From NCBI RefSeq assembly GCF_910585845.1, contig NZ_CAJUHF010000024.1, positions 1 to 49,523 of the forward strand: a stretch of 49,523 nucleotides of DNA, written 5' to 3'. The notes under the pieces were generated by a model. The model worked only from the letters and a program-made list of their open reading frames with translations, ran no database searches and was not told where the DNA came from. Origin of the DNA: an uncultured Bacteroides sp. Its GTDB lineage: Bacteria; Bacteroidota; Bacteroidia; Bacteroidales; Bacteroidaceae. This document shows positions 23,998 through 32,531 of this stretch, one piece after another. Every line of letters starts with the position of its first letter. Position 1 is the first letter of the stretch. Both the position numbers and the translations under genes were made by a program.

Positions 23998-24152
23998 GCC
24001 TGCTGAGATTAACTTTTCTCCCTAAGTCTAACCACTTCTCTCAGTATGCGAAATGGTTTCGTTTGCCGTCTCTTTCATCTTTATTACGTATATATAATAT
24101 ATAAGAAAGCCTCCTATATAGCTGGATAAGTATCATATCGTCACTCAGGAGA

Positions 24153-24197
24153 GACATTTTGTCATCTCACAGCTCCTTTTTGCTGTAATTTTGTCAT
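24153..24197 (+). promoter_or_regulatory. Candidate activator sites upstream of clpB
   Basis: GACATTTTGTC (24153-24163) is a dyad, ACAGC/GCTGT (24169-24186) is a second, and AATTTTGTCAT (24187-24197) matches the dnaK upstream AATTCTGTCAT. They lie 11-57 bp upstream of the sigma-54-like element. Confidence 0.4.
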
Positions 24198-24207
24198 AAA
24201 TAAGCAA

Positions 24208-24223
24208 TTGGCAAATCTTTTGC
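24208..24223 (+). promoter_or_regulatory. Sigma-54-like -24/-12 promoter of clpB
   Basis: TTGGCAAATCTTTTGC has GG at 24210-24211 and GC at 24222-24223, the exact 12-bp register of sigma-54 promoters, and matches TTGGCA-N6-TTGC. It predicts a start about 35 nt before the clpB ATG. No TAnnTTTG box is seen closer to the gene. Confidence 0.55.
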
Positions 24224-24271
24224 GCCTCGTCAGGTGTTATTGAAAAAGAAAAAAGAAAGGAGACATCAAAT

Positions 24272-26860
24272 ATGAATTTCAACAACTTTACCATCAAATC
24301 GCAAGAAGCGGTACAAGAAGCGCTGAACCTCGCCCAAAGTCGCGGGCAGCAAGCCATTGAACCGGTTCATGTGATGAAGGGAGTGATGAAGGTGGGCGAG
24401 AACGTCACTAACTTCATCTTCCAGAAGTTGGGCATGAACGGACCGCAAATAGCCATCGTGCTTGACAAGCAAACGGATTCCCTGCCTAAAGTTTCGGGCG
24501 GAGAACCTTACCTGAGCCGTGAAACAAACGACGTATTCCAAAAAGCGACACAGTATTCCAAGGAAATGGGCGACGAATTCGTTTCACTGGAACATCTGTT
24601 GCTGGCGTTGCTCACCGTAAAAAGCACCGTCTCCACCATCCTGAAAGATGCGGGAATGACGGAACGCGAATTGCGAAATGCCATCACCGAACTGCGGAAA
24701 GGTGAAAAGGTGACGTCACAATCCAGCGAAGATACTTATCAGTCATTGGAGAAGTATGCCATCAACCTGAACGAGGCTGCGCGAAGCGGCAAGCTCGACC
24801 CTGTTATCGGACGCGATGAAGAGATTCGCCGAGTACTCCAGATCCTGAGCCGCCGCACCAAGAACAACCCTATATTAATAGGTGAACCGGGTACCGGAAA
24901 GACTGCCATTGTAGAAGGGCTTGCCCACCGTATCCTGCGCGGCGACGTTCCTGAAAACCTGAAAAACAAACAGGTCTATTCGTTGGACATGGGTGCACTG
25001 GTGGCAGGTGCAAAGTACAAAGGCGAGTTCGAAGAGCGCCTGAAGGCAGTCATCAATGAAGTGAAGAAATCGGATGGAGACATCATTCTGTTCATTGACG
25101 AAATACACACCTTGGTGGGTGCCGGAAAGGGAGAAGGAGCAATGGATGCCGCCAACATCCTGAAACCGGCACTGGCACGTGGCGAGTTGAGAAGCATCGG
25201 CGCCACCACCCTCGACGAATACCAGAAATATTTCGAAAAGGACAAGGCACTGGAACGCCGTTTCCAAATCGTCTATGTGAATGAACCAGACACGTTGAGC
25301 ACCATTTCCATCCTGCGCGGATTGAAGGAACGTTACGAGAACCATCACCACGTCCGTATCAAAGATGACGCCATCATTGCTGCCGTAGAACTGAGTAACC
25401 GCTATATCACAGACCGTTTCTTGCCGGACAAAGCCATCGACCTGATGGATGAGGCTGCCGCCAAACTCCGTATGGAAGTCGACTCTGTTCCGGAAGAGTT
25501 GGATGAGATCTCACGCAAAATCAAACAGCTGGAGATTGAACGCGAAGCCATCAAACGGGAGAATGACCAACCGAAGTTGGAACGTATCGGCAAAGAGCTT
25601 GCCGAACTGAAAGAGCAGGAGAAGTCATACAAGGCAAAATGGCAAAGCGAAAAGACTTTAGTCAACCGGATACAGCAGAATAAGATAGAAATAGAGAACC
25701 TGAAGTTCGAAGCCGACAAAGCGGAACGCGAAGGAGACTACGGTAAAGTGGCAGAAATCCGTTACGGCAAGTTGCAGGCTCTGAACCGGGAGATTGAAGA
25801 TACCCAAAAGGAGTTACATGCCATGCAGGGCGACAAAGCCATGATCAAGGAAGAAGTGGATGCCGAAGATATTGCAGATGTAGTATCCCGCTGGACCGGA
25901 ATTCCCGTTAGCAAGATGCTGCAAAGCGAAAAGGAGAAATTGCTGCATCTGGAAGACGAGCTTCACCAGCGTGTCATCGGACAAGATGAAGCCATCCAAG
26001 CCGTGTCGGATGCTGTCAGACGTAGCCGCGCGGGCCTGCAAGACCCCAAACGTCCTATCGGTTCGTTCATTTTCCTCGGAACAACAGGTGTAGGTAAAAC
26101 GGAACTTGCCAAGGCACTTGCCGAGTTTCTCTTCGACGACGAGAGCATGATGACACGTATCGACATGAGCGAATATCAGGAGAAGCATAGTGTATCGCGC
26201 CTGGTCGGAGCGCCTCCGGGATATGTAGGCTACGATGAAGGTGGTCAGTTAACAGAAGCTATTCGCCGGAAACCTTACTCTGTCGTACTGTTCGACGAAA
26301 TTGAGAAAGCCCATCCGGATGTTTTCAACATCCTGCTGCAAGTGCTGGACGACGGACGGCTGACTGACAATAAAGGACGTGTGGTGAACTTCAAGAACAC
26401 TCTCATCATCATGACCTCCAACATGGGAAGTGCATACATCCAAAGCCAAATGGAGAAACTGAACGGTAACAACAAGGAGCAAGTGATTGAAGAGACGAAA
26501 AATGAAGTGATGAATATGCTGAAGAAGACTATTCGTCCGGAGTTCCTGAACCGTATAGACGAGACCATTATGTTCTTGCCTCTCAACGAAAGTGAGATAA
26601 AACAGATTGTGACACTACAGATCAAGAATGTGCAGAAGATGCTCGCCCGAAATGGCGTGGAACTGGTATTGACAGAGAAGGCTATAGAATTCCTGACGAA
26701 AGTGGGATATGATCCGGAGTTTGGTGCCCGTCCTGTGAAACGAGCCATACAGCACTATCTGCTGAACGATTTGTCGAAGAAGTTATTGGCACAAGAAGTG
26801 GATCGCAACAAACCCATTACTGTAGATGCCGACAACAAAACATTGGTTTTCAATAACTGA
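24272..26860 (+). CDS. clpB: ATP-dependent disaggregase ClpB (Hsp104 family)
   Basis: The 862-residue hexameric AAA+ machine works with DnaK to extract proteins from aggregates. It has an N domain (1-145), a first AAA+ module with GEPGTGKT near 206-213 and IDEIHTL near 276, a long coiled-coil middle domain (about 405-530), and a second AAA+ module with GTTGVGKTE near 607 and LFDEIEKAHPDV near 674. The presence of the middle domain and the absence of a ClpP-binding tripeptide mark ClpB rather than ClpA or ClpC. A ribosome site AAGGAG precedes the start. It shares a sigma-54-like promoter type with dnaK, its chaperone partner, 10 kb away. Confidence 0.97.
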   Translation: MNFNNFTIKSQEAVQEALNLAQSRGQQAIEPVHVMKGVMKVGENVTNFIFQKLGMNGPQIAIVLDKQTDSLPKVSGGEPYLSRETNDVFQKATQYSKEMGDEFVSLEHLLLALLTVKSTVSTILKDAGMTERELRNAITELRKGEKVTSQSSEDTYQSLEKYAINLNEAARSGKLDPVIGRDEEIRRVLQILSRRTKNNPILIGEPGTGKTAIVEGLAHRILRGDVPENLKNKQVYSLDMGALVAGAKYKGEFEERLKAVINEVKKSDGDIILFIDEIHTLVGAGKGEGAMDAANILKPALARGELRSIGATTLDEYQKYFEKDKALERRFQIVYVNEPDTLSTISILRGLKERYENHHHVRIKDDAIIAAVELSNRYITDRFLPDKAIDLMDEAAAKLRMEVDSVPEELDEISRKIKQLEIEREAIKRENDQPKLERIGKELAELKEQEKSYKAKWQSEKTLVNRIQQNKIEIENLKFEADKAEREGDYGKVAEIRYGKLQALNREIEDTQKELHAMQGDKAMIKEEVDAEDIADVVSRWTGIPVSKMLQSEKEKLLHLEDELHQRVIGQDEAIQAVSDAVRRSRAGLQDPKRPIGSFIFLGTTGVGKTELAKALAEFLFDDESMMTRIDMSEYQEKHSVSRLVGAPPGYVGYDEGGQLTEAIRRKPYSVVLFDEIEKAHPDVFNILLQVLDDGRLTDNKGRVVNFKNTLIIMTSNMGSAYIQSQMEKLNGNNKEQVIEETKNEVMNMLKKTIRPEFLNRIDETIMFLPLNESEIKQIVTLQIKNVQKMLARNGVELVLTEKAIEFLTKVGYDPEFGARPVKRAIQHYLLNDLSKKLLAQEVDRNKPITVDADNKTLVFNN

Positions 26861-26870
26861 CTTCAGACAT

Positions 26871-26930
26871 TTAGAGCCTGTTTAAATTTTGTTCAGCCTT
26901 CTTTTTGAAGAAAATTAAAACTGGCTCTTA
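26871..26930. repeat. 60-bp deletion derivative of the MITE-like palindrome
   Basis: The first 35 bases are identical to those of the 180-bp copy at 15541, and the last 25 match its right end with small changes. The central 120 bp are missing. It begins 10 nt after the clpB stop. Confidence 0.75.
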
Positions 26931-26943
26931 CATGATAAAAAAG

Positions 26944-26979
26944 AAAAAGGAGGGTGAACATTCCTTCATCCTCCTTTTT
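26944..26979. terminator. Bidirectional terminator between clpB and the DUF5606 gene
   Basis: A 15-bp stem (26944-26958 with 26965-26979, one G-T pair) has five A on one side and five or more T on the other around a 6-nt loop. It serves both convergent genes. Confidence 0.9.
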
Positions 26980-26989
26980 TCTTTTTTTA

Positions 26990-27409
26990 TCAAGCTTCTT
27001 CTTCTGATGTCTCTGCGGCATCTTCAAAATCTGTCATTCCACAGGATACCAGCAAGTTGTACCAAGAAATAAGTTTCTTTATATCCGTCACGTAAACACG
27101 ATCACGGTCAAAGTTAGGCAATACTTCCGCCAAATAAGCACGAAGTTCGTCAGCAGTGGCTTTCTTTAAATCAATTGCCACAGCCGCGCCATTCTCCTTT
27201 GTCTTCATGGCAAGAAAGACATTCTTCAAAGGCACATCTTCCGTATCTGTATACATGGCTATATCACTCAGAGAGATTATTTTTTCATTGCCATAGGCAG
27301 GAAAACGCCTTTTATCCATAAGAGACTCAACAATCAGCATATTTCTACCTTGCGAAACAAGTTTATACAACCCCGGCTTACCGGAGATAGACAAAATAGT
27401 CTTCAACAT
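26990..27409 (-). CDS. Conserved Bacteroidota protein (DUF5606)
   Basis: The 139-residue cytosolic protein begins MLKTILSISGKPGLYKLVSQ, typical of DUF5606. The first half looks like a small beta-barrel-like fold, and the C-terminus is acidic. No enzymatic motif is visible. It ends a minus-strand run with coaE, ybbR, yajC and nusB, 30 nt after the end of coaE, so co-transcription is likely. The function is unknown. Confidence 0.8.
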   Translation of the reverse strand: MLKTILSISGKPGLYKLVSQGRNMLIVESLMDKRRFPAYGNEKIISLSDIAMYTDTEDVPLKNVFLAMKTKENGAAVAIDLKKATADELRAYLAEVLPNFDRDRVYVTDIKKLISWYNLLVSCGMTDFEDAAETSEEEA

Positions 27410-27439
27410 AGTATATTCTATTTTTTATTAGTAATGTTT

Positions 27440-28054
27440 TTATTTTTTCGATGGGCAAAGGTAATCAATATTTTTAGATAGAGAAGTCATTACTCCTAAA
27501 ACCTGCGGAATTAACGGAGTTTCACCATCGTTTACAATTACAAAATTGGCCCTGTCGCGCTTCTCTTCATCGCTCATCTGACTACGAATACGACGTTCCA
27601 CCAAATCCCGCAAAGCAGCATCCCGCCGCATGGCACGTGCTATACGCACTTCCTCAGAGGCATAAACCATCATCACGACATCCACTTCATCAGAGAAACC
27701 GGATTCAATCAGTATGGCAGACTCCATCGCCACAATTGGACAAGCAGAATGCCTTCCTACCCAATTGCGGAAATCATCGCGCACTCGCGGATGAATAATA
27801 CCATTCACCGTATGGATATGTTCCGGATTGCCAAAAATATAAGAAGCGAGCAAAGGTCTGTTCAACTCCCCTCCCACATAAACTTCTTCGCCCAGCAAAG
27901 CTATCAGTTCCCTACGAATCGAAGGATCTGAAACAGTCAGACGTTTCGATTCCGTATCAGAGATGTAAACGGGTATCCCCATCACCTCCAAGAGGCGGGA
28001 AACTACACTTTTTCCACTGCCGATTCCCCCAGTTATACCTATTTTAATTGCCAT
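27440..28054 (-). CDS. coaE: Dephospho-CoA kinase
   Basis: CoaE phosphorylates the ribose 3'-OH of dephospho-CoA in the last step of coenzyme A synthesis. The P-loop GITGGIGSGKS is near residues 5-15, and RxQMSDEEKRDRA near 168 is the usual C-terminal helix. The start MAIKIGITGG is chosen over an ATG 33 nt upstream because the P-loop normally follows within a few residues. This gives an 11-nt overlap with the end of ybbR (ATGGCAATTAA), which suggests coupled translation. Confidence 0.93.
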   Translation of the reverse strand: MAIKIGITGGIGSGKSVVSRLLEVMGIPVYISDTESKRLTVSDPSIRRELIALLGEEVYVGGELNRPLLASYIFGNPEHIHTVNGIIHPRVRDDFRNWVGRHSACPIVAMESAILIESGFSDEVDVVMMVYASEEVRIARAMRRDAALRDLVERRIRSQMSDEEKRDRANFVIVNDGETPLIPQVLGVMTSLSKNIDYLCPSKK

Positions 28055-29060
28055 ATTCAGGAGATACTTGTTCGATAAGAAAATCAACTTGCTCCGGAGT
28101 AATACGAACCTGGTTAACTCCTTTCGGTAACGATTTCAATTTCACTGTGTACTTATCCGACCCCAGCTTCAATAGTTCTTCATAAGAAACATGCACATGA
28201 AAATCATTTGCCGATATCTGTCTGAAACGACTTAATCCCACCTGAAAAGTAACATTCACCTTGGAAGGAAATGCACGCAACACTTTACCTGCCGGGAAAT
28301 TGATACCCAGCAACGGCACTTCCACTGTTTTCTCAGTATAAATATCCACCGGAAAAACGATTTCTACCGAAGCTGGTGAAAACTTGACTCCCTTCTGTCC
28401 AAGCAAGACAACCTGTTGTTTCAATGTGTCAGAGATGTCTTCGAACTTCACAGGTTGAGTGTAAGCAACAGTTATGGTGTCCAACACTCCTTTCGGAGCA
28501 TAAGCAAGTACAGAATCAGGTTTGCAGATCGTATCGGAAATATAATATTGCCGACCGGCACTCACCGTTCCCTGCAACTTGACCGGCACCAATTTAGAGT
28601 CTCCCGTAGAATAAATATACTCCAACGTATCCGGCTTTACGGAAAGCAATTTGGTAGATATGTTCAACTGGCTAAGCAATCTCTTCTCAAATTGTGAAGA
28701 GTAAATACGGACATGACTATCCTTCCCTTTATAATCGGAAAAATCAAGAGTAAGAGGAAAGAAACTCTTTCCTAACATGTAATTGAGCAATACTGTCCCC
28801 TTGTCTTTTACCCGAATATACAATTCAGATGGTGGTTCGGAAGTAATGACTACATCATCAGGCACACCTTTCAGACGTACCGGAATTGAGAATTCAGTCT
28901 CATAATCATTATTCAGCGTTTGAAGTAACCAGAACCCACTCGCAACAAAGAAAAAAAATAAAAAAATTAAGAACTCCCTGCTCTTGTCACTGAGCAGAAA
29001 GTCCTTAACTTTTCTTACTGTAGTCAAATATATACGTTGTATGTTCCTACGATTAATCAT
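28044..29060 (-). CDS. YbbR-like domain protein
   Basis: The 338-residue protein has one N-terminal transmembrane helix (about residues 30-46, FLIFLFFFFVASGFWLL) and then repeated YbbR-type beta domains outside the membrane. In Firmicutes YbbR (CdaR) regulates a diadenylate cyclase. Here the gene neighbours coaE and yajC, a usual Bacteroidota arrangement, and no cyclase gene is present in the window. Confidence 0.82.
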   Translation of the reverse strand: MINRRNIQRIYLTTVRKVKDFLLSDKSREFLIFLFFFFVASGFWLLQTLNNDYETEFSIPVRLKGVPDDVVITSEPPSELYIRVKDKGTVLLNYMLGKSFFPLTLDFSDYKGKDSHVRIYSSQFEKRLLSQLNISTKLLSVKPDTLEYIYSTGDSKLVPVKLQGTVSAGRQYYISDTICKPDSVLAYAPKGVLDTITVAYTQPVKFEDISDTLKQQVVLLGQKGVKFSPASVEIVFPVDIYTEKTVEVPLLGINFPAGKVLRAFPSKVNVTFQVGLSRFRQISANDFHVHVSYEELLKLGSDKYTVKLKSLPKGVNQVRITPEQVDFLIEQVSPEYGN

Positions 29061-29078
29061 AGGCTCACCTTTTCATAT

Positions 29079-29411
29079 TTATTTAGCAGTCTGATTGCCA
29101 TTCACATCAGCAGCCGCCGCAAATATTGAATTCTTGTCTATTCTGATCTTGACACCAGAAGCTATCTCAAGCAGGATATCATTGTCGTTAATCTCCTTAA
29201 CCACACCATGAATACCACCGGCAGTAATCACTTTCTGATTTACCTGCAATGATTTACGAAAGTTTGCAATCTCTTTCTGCTTCTTGTTCTGTGGACGAAT
29301 CATAAAGAAATACATGATGGCAAACATGGCTATTAACATAATCCACATCATGCTTCCATTAGCTCCTGCCGCAGGGGGAGCCTGCAGAAAAAATACAGTC
29401 ATTAAATTCAT
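29079..29411 (-). CDS. yajC: Preprotein translocase subunit YajC
   Basis: YajC is a small inner-membrane partner of the SecDF complex. The 110-residue product has a single transmembrane helix (about residues 21-38) followed by the family motif MIRPQNKKQKE and a basic/beta cytosolic domain containing GGIHGVVKEI. It lies 18 nt before ybbR and 39 nt after nusB on the same strand. Confidence 0.93.
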   Translation of the reverse strand: MNLMTVFFLQAPPAAGANGSMMWIMLIAMFAIMYFFMIRPQNKKQKEIANFRKSLQVNQKVITAGGIHGVVKEINDNDILLEIASGVKIRIDKNSIFAAAADVNGNQTAK

Positions 29412-29450
29412 AATTTATTCAGTTTTAATTTTTAATACTCAACAAAGGTA

Positions 29451-30377
29451 TCAGTTTTTCGTCAACTTACCCTCTTTTTTCAATTGATTAACTATTCCGT
29501 CCAACGTACCATTGACAAAGCTTCCGCTTTTTATCGTACTATAAACCTTAGCTATCTCAACATACTCATTCAACGAAACACTCACCGGAATGTTCGGGAA
29601 ACTTAAAATTTCGGCTAATGCACACTGCATGACCACCACATCCATAAAGGCGACACGGTCCAAATCCCAATTACGCGTATTTTCACTAATCAGATGACGA
29701 TAATAATCACAATTCAATATAGTGCGACGGAACAACCTGCGTGCGAACTCCTGGTCTTCTTCATCCTTGAACTCCGGCAACAAAGTCTGATTGGCACCGT
29801 TCTTTTCTTCGAAACGCTTAATAGTCTTCAGCACAAAAGTGTCCACAATCTCTTTATCGTCATTCCAATAAAGACTCTGATCCTCAAGTAATGCATCCAA
29901 TCTCTCATTATTGAAAACAAACGTCTTGTAGAGTTTCCTCCATAATTCACGGTCGGCTTCGTATGATCTATCAGCCGAAGCCATATATTCCTTATATATA
30001 TCGGAAGCTATAATCTTCTCATACAATCCCTTGATAAAATCCTCATCGTTATCCCAAGAACGCTTCTGATTGGCAGCGAAATCAAGCAACTGCTTGTTCA
30101 CCTCCAATTGAGAAATGAACTTGTTTTCTACGAATTTCATGTTGGGATACAACTCCTCGGCAGTCGGAGCAAACTTAGCTTTTGCAGCATCAATACGTTT
30201 TTGTGCGTAGGTCGTCAGAGCTACCATCAACATCAGCAGATAATTATAAAGGTCGTAGGCTTTGGAAAGACTAAAGAACAACTCTTTCTCCGCTGAGTCT
30301 AAATTTTTACTGCCATTTTGATAATAAGCGTATACAATCTGTATAATCTTAAGACGAATAAGAACTCTGTTTATCAT
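29451..30377 (-). CDS. nusB: Transcription antitermination factor NusB (long Bacteroidota form)
   Basis: NusB binds boxA RNA with ribosomal protein S10 and assists rRNA antitermination. At 308 residues the protein is about twice the Escherichia coli length. The start MINRVLIRLKIIQIVYAYYQ is NusB-like, and the core continues at the C-terminus (about 220-305, with NWDLDRVAFMDVVVMQCALAEI and SLNEYVEIAKVYST). The middle is a helical insertion seen in this phylum. It heads a minus-strand cluster with yajC, ybbR and coaE. Confidence 0.92.
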   Translation of the reverse strand: MINRVLIRLKIIQIVYAYYQNGSKNLDSAEKELFFSLSKAYDLYNYLLMLMVALTTYAQKRIDAAKAKFAPTAEELYPNMKFVENKFISQLEVNKQLLDFAANQKRSWDNDEDFIKGLYEKIIASDIYKEYMASADRSYEADRELWRKLYKTFVFNNERLDALLEDQSLYWNDDKEIVDTFVLKTIKRFEEKNGANQTLLPEFKDEEDQEFARRLFRRTILNCDYYRHLISENTRNWDLDRVAFMDVVVMQCALAEILSFPNIPVSVSLNEYVEIAKVYSTIKSGSFVNGTLDGIVNQLKKEGKLTKN

Positions 30378-30552
30378 AAATCTATTTAATCGTTACAGTT
30401 TTAACGAATGCAAAAGTAGATATTTTTAATGAGTTTACGCAAATAAATCACATTTTTTAATGCAGATATTCATTATCCGGGCATTTTCTTTTGACAATTT
30501 AAAAAAAATCTTCAATTTTGAAGCCAAAATAAAAAGAGACCTATTAGAAAAT

Positions 30553-30975
30553 ATGGAAGAGTTAAAAAAGAAAAACAGTGCAGACCTGAATGATAAAGAG
30601 ATTGTATTCTCAAAACCCATTAAGGCAGGTAAACGAATCTATTATCTGGACGTAAAGAAGAACAGAAAAGACGAAATGTTTCTCGCCATCACCGAAAGCA
30701 AAAAAATTGTAAACGGTGAAGGTGAAGATGCACAGGTAAGTTTTGAAAAGCATAAGATATTCTTATATAAGGAGGATTTCGATAAGTTCATCAACGGTCT
30801 GATGGAAGCGGTTGACTTTATTAAAGAAAGGGAAACACCAGAAAACGAAAGTGACACGGACGAGGAGATCGAAAATGGTGCCAATGGCAAGACAGTCTCT
30901 ACTTCGACGTCTCAAACGGACGAAAAAGAGATAAAGTTGGATGAAGAAATCAAGATTGACATCGATTTTGAATAG
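30553..30975 (+). CDS. PUR-family nucleic-acid-binding protein (DUF3276)
   Basis: The 140-residue protein matches the PUR-alpha-like DUF3276 family of single-stranded DNA/RNA-binding proteins. A beta-rich PUR repeat covers residues about 15-95 (with IVFSKPIKAGKRIYYLDVKK), and a long acidic, disordered tail follows. The in-frame upstream start at 30460 is rejected because the extra residues are an AT-rich non-conserved stretch. It is divergent from nusB, and rplY follows with its own promoter. Confidence 0.85.
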   Translation: MEELKKKNSADLNDKEIVFSKPIKAGKRIYYLDVKKNRKDEMFLAITESKKIVNGEGEDAQVSFEKHKIFLYKEDFDKFINGLMEAVDFIKERETPENESDTDEEIENGANGKTVSTSTSQTDEKEIKLDEEIKIDIDFE

Positions 30976-30982
30976 ACAACTC

Positions 30983-31013
30983 TTTGATTATTCAAAAAGA
31001 AGCTGTATTTTTG
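30983..31013 (+). promoter_or_regulatory. rplY promoter
   Basis: TTTG at 30983-30986 and TATTTTTG at 31006-31013 are 19 nt apart, the ideal Bacteroides -33/-7 arrangement. Transcription would start near 31020, giving a leader of about 95 nt. Confidence 0.75.
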
Positions 31014-31113
31014 CACCGCTTTTTGAAACATCGTATGGTAAATCCATATCGTGTGATGGTGAATTAAGCAACCTAATAACTTAATTTAGAGTAACACAAA
31101 AAAAATTAAAAGA

Positions 31114-31704
31114 ATGAGATCTATTGAAGTAAAAGGTACTGCAAGAACTATTGCAGAACGTTCTTCGGAACAAGCAAGAGCTTTGAAAGCTATTCGTAAA
31201 AACAATGGTGTACCCTGCGTACTCTACGGAGCAGGTGAAAACGTTCACTTCACTGTGCCCGCTGAAGGTCTGCGCAACTTGGTTTACACACCGCACATTT
31301 ATGTAGTAGACCTGATCATCGATGGTAAAAAAGTCAATGCCATCATGAAAGATATCCAATTCCACCCCGTAAAAGATACAATCCTGCATGTTGACTTCTA
31401 TCAGATTGATGAGGCTAAACCCATTGTAATGGAAGTTCCCGTACAGATGGAAGGTTTGGCAGAAGGTGTGAAAGCCGGTGGTAAGTTGGTACTGCAAATG
31501 CGTAAACTGAAAGTTAAAGCTTTATACAACGTTATTCCTGAAAGATTGATCGTAAACGTTGCTCACTTAGGACTGGGTAAAACTGTCAAAGTTGGCGAAC
31601 TGAAGTATGAAGGCTTGGAATTGATGAATGCTAAAGAAGCTGTTGTATGCGCCGTTAAGCTGACTCGTGCTGCAAGAGGTGCTGCTGCTAACGCCGGCAA
31701 CTAA
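31114..31704 (+). CDS. rplY: 50S ribosomal protein L25 (CTC form)
   Basis: L25 binds 5S rRNA on the large subunit. The 196-residue product is the long CTC form, with an N-terminal 5S-binding domain (about 1-95, including RKNNGVPCVLYG) and a C-terminal beta domain (about 100-185), ending in an alanine/glycine tail. It is followed by a strong terminator, and pth is the next gene, a common rplY-pth-S4 order in Bacteroidota. Confidence 0.95.
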   Translation: MRSIEVKGTARTIAERSSEQARALKAIRKNNGVPCVLYGAGENVHFTVPAEGLRNLVYTPHIYVVDLIIDGKKVNAIMKDIQFHPVKDTILHVDFYQIDEAKPIVMEVPVQMEGLAEGVKAGGKLVLQMRKLKVKALYNVIPERLIVNVAHLGLGKTVKVGELKYEGLELMNAKEAVVCAVKLTRAARGAAANAGN

Positions 31705-31738
31705 TCGGGCGTTCTCTCAAGAGAATAATAAAATTCCG

Positions 31739-31806
31739 GAATGCGGATTAACGCAGACAACGCAGATGAATCAATCCGCGGACTGCGATAATCCGCATTC
31801 TTTTTT
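31739..31806 (+). terminator. rplY terminator
   Basis: GAATGCGGATTA (31739-31750) and TAATCCGCATTC (31789-31800) form a perfect 12-bp stem with internal secondary pairing in the loop, followed by six T. Confidence 0.85.
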
Positions 31807-31890
31807 GATAGACATCAAGAAGTAAATGGAGTTCCGGAAGCAACATGTTCGTTACACACCATTTTATAAGAAATATAATTCTTCAAAGAA

Positions 31891-32454
31891 ATGAAATATT
31901 TGATTGTTGGATTAGGAAATATCGGACCCGAATATCACGAGACACGCCATAATATAGGCTTCATGGTAGTAGATGCACTGGCTAAAGAAGCTGGTATTTC
32001 CTTTGCAGACAAACGTTATGGCTTTACCGCCACTCTATCCGTCAAAGGGCGTCAACTACTGTTATTGAAACCTTCTACATTTATGAACCTCAGTGGAAAC
32101 GCTGTACGTTATTGGATGCAGAAAGAAAATATTCCACTGGAAAATGTGTTGATTATAGTAGATGACCTTGCCCTACCATTCGGCTCTTTACGCCTGAAAG
32201 GAAGAGGCAGCGATGCCGGTCACAACGGCCTTAAACACATTGCCGCTACCTTAGGGACCCAAAACTATGCGCGGCTACGTTTCGGTATTGGGAATGAATT
32301 TCCCCGAGGTGGTCAGATTGACTATGTGCTGGGACACTTCACCGAAGAGGACTGGAAAACCATGGACGAGCGTCTGAAAACAGCCGGAGAAATAGTTAAA
32401 AGCTTTTGCTTGGCTGGAATCAATATCACTATGAATCAATTTAATAAAAAATAG
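31891..32454 (+). CDS. pth: Peptidyl-tRNA hydrolase
   Basis: Pth cleaves peptidyl-tRNA released from stalled ribosomes. The 187-residue enzyme has the expected GLGNIGPEYHETRHNIGF at residues 7-24 with the catalytic histidine (about His21), KPSTFMNLSG near 65-74, and DDLALPFGSLRLK near 91-103 with the catalytic aspartate. SDAGHNGLKH near 110 completes the active site. Confidence 0.96.
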   Translation: MKYLIVGLGNIGPEYHETRHNIGFMVVDALAKEAGISFADKRYGFTATLSVKGRQLLLLKPSTFMNLSGNAVRYWMQKENIPLENVLIIVDDLALPFGSLRLKGRGSDAGHNGLKHIAATLGTQNYARLRFGIGNEFPRGGQIDYVLGHFTEEDWKTMDERLKTAGEIVKSFCLAGINITMNQFNKK

Positions 32455-32531
32455 TTTCTCTTGAGCAACCGGAAGGTAATGGACACTTGCAGTCAACTAA
32501 TTAACTACAGCATACTTACAACCAAAACAAT

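Noticed and set aside
23865..24104. Open frame of 79 codons across the phased dyad array
   Set aside because: Its peptide repeats only because the DNA has a 21-bp period. It lacks a ribosome site and any recognisable family.
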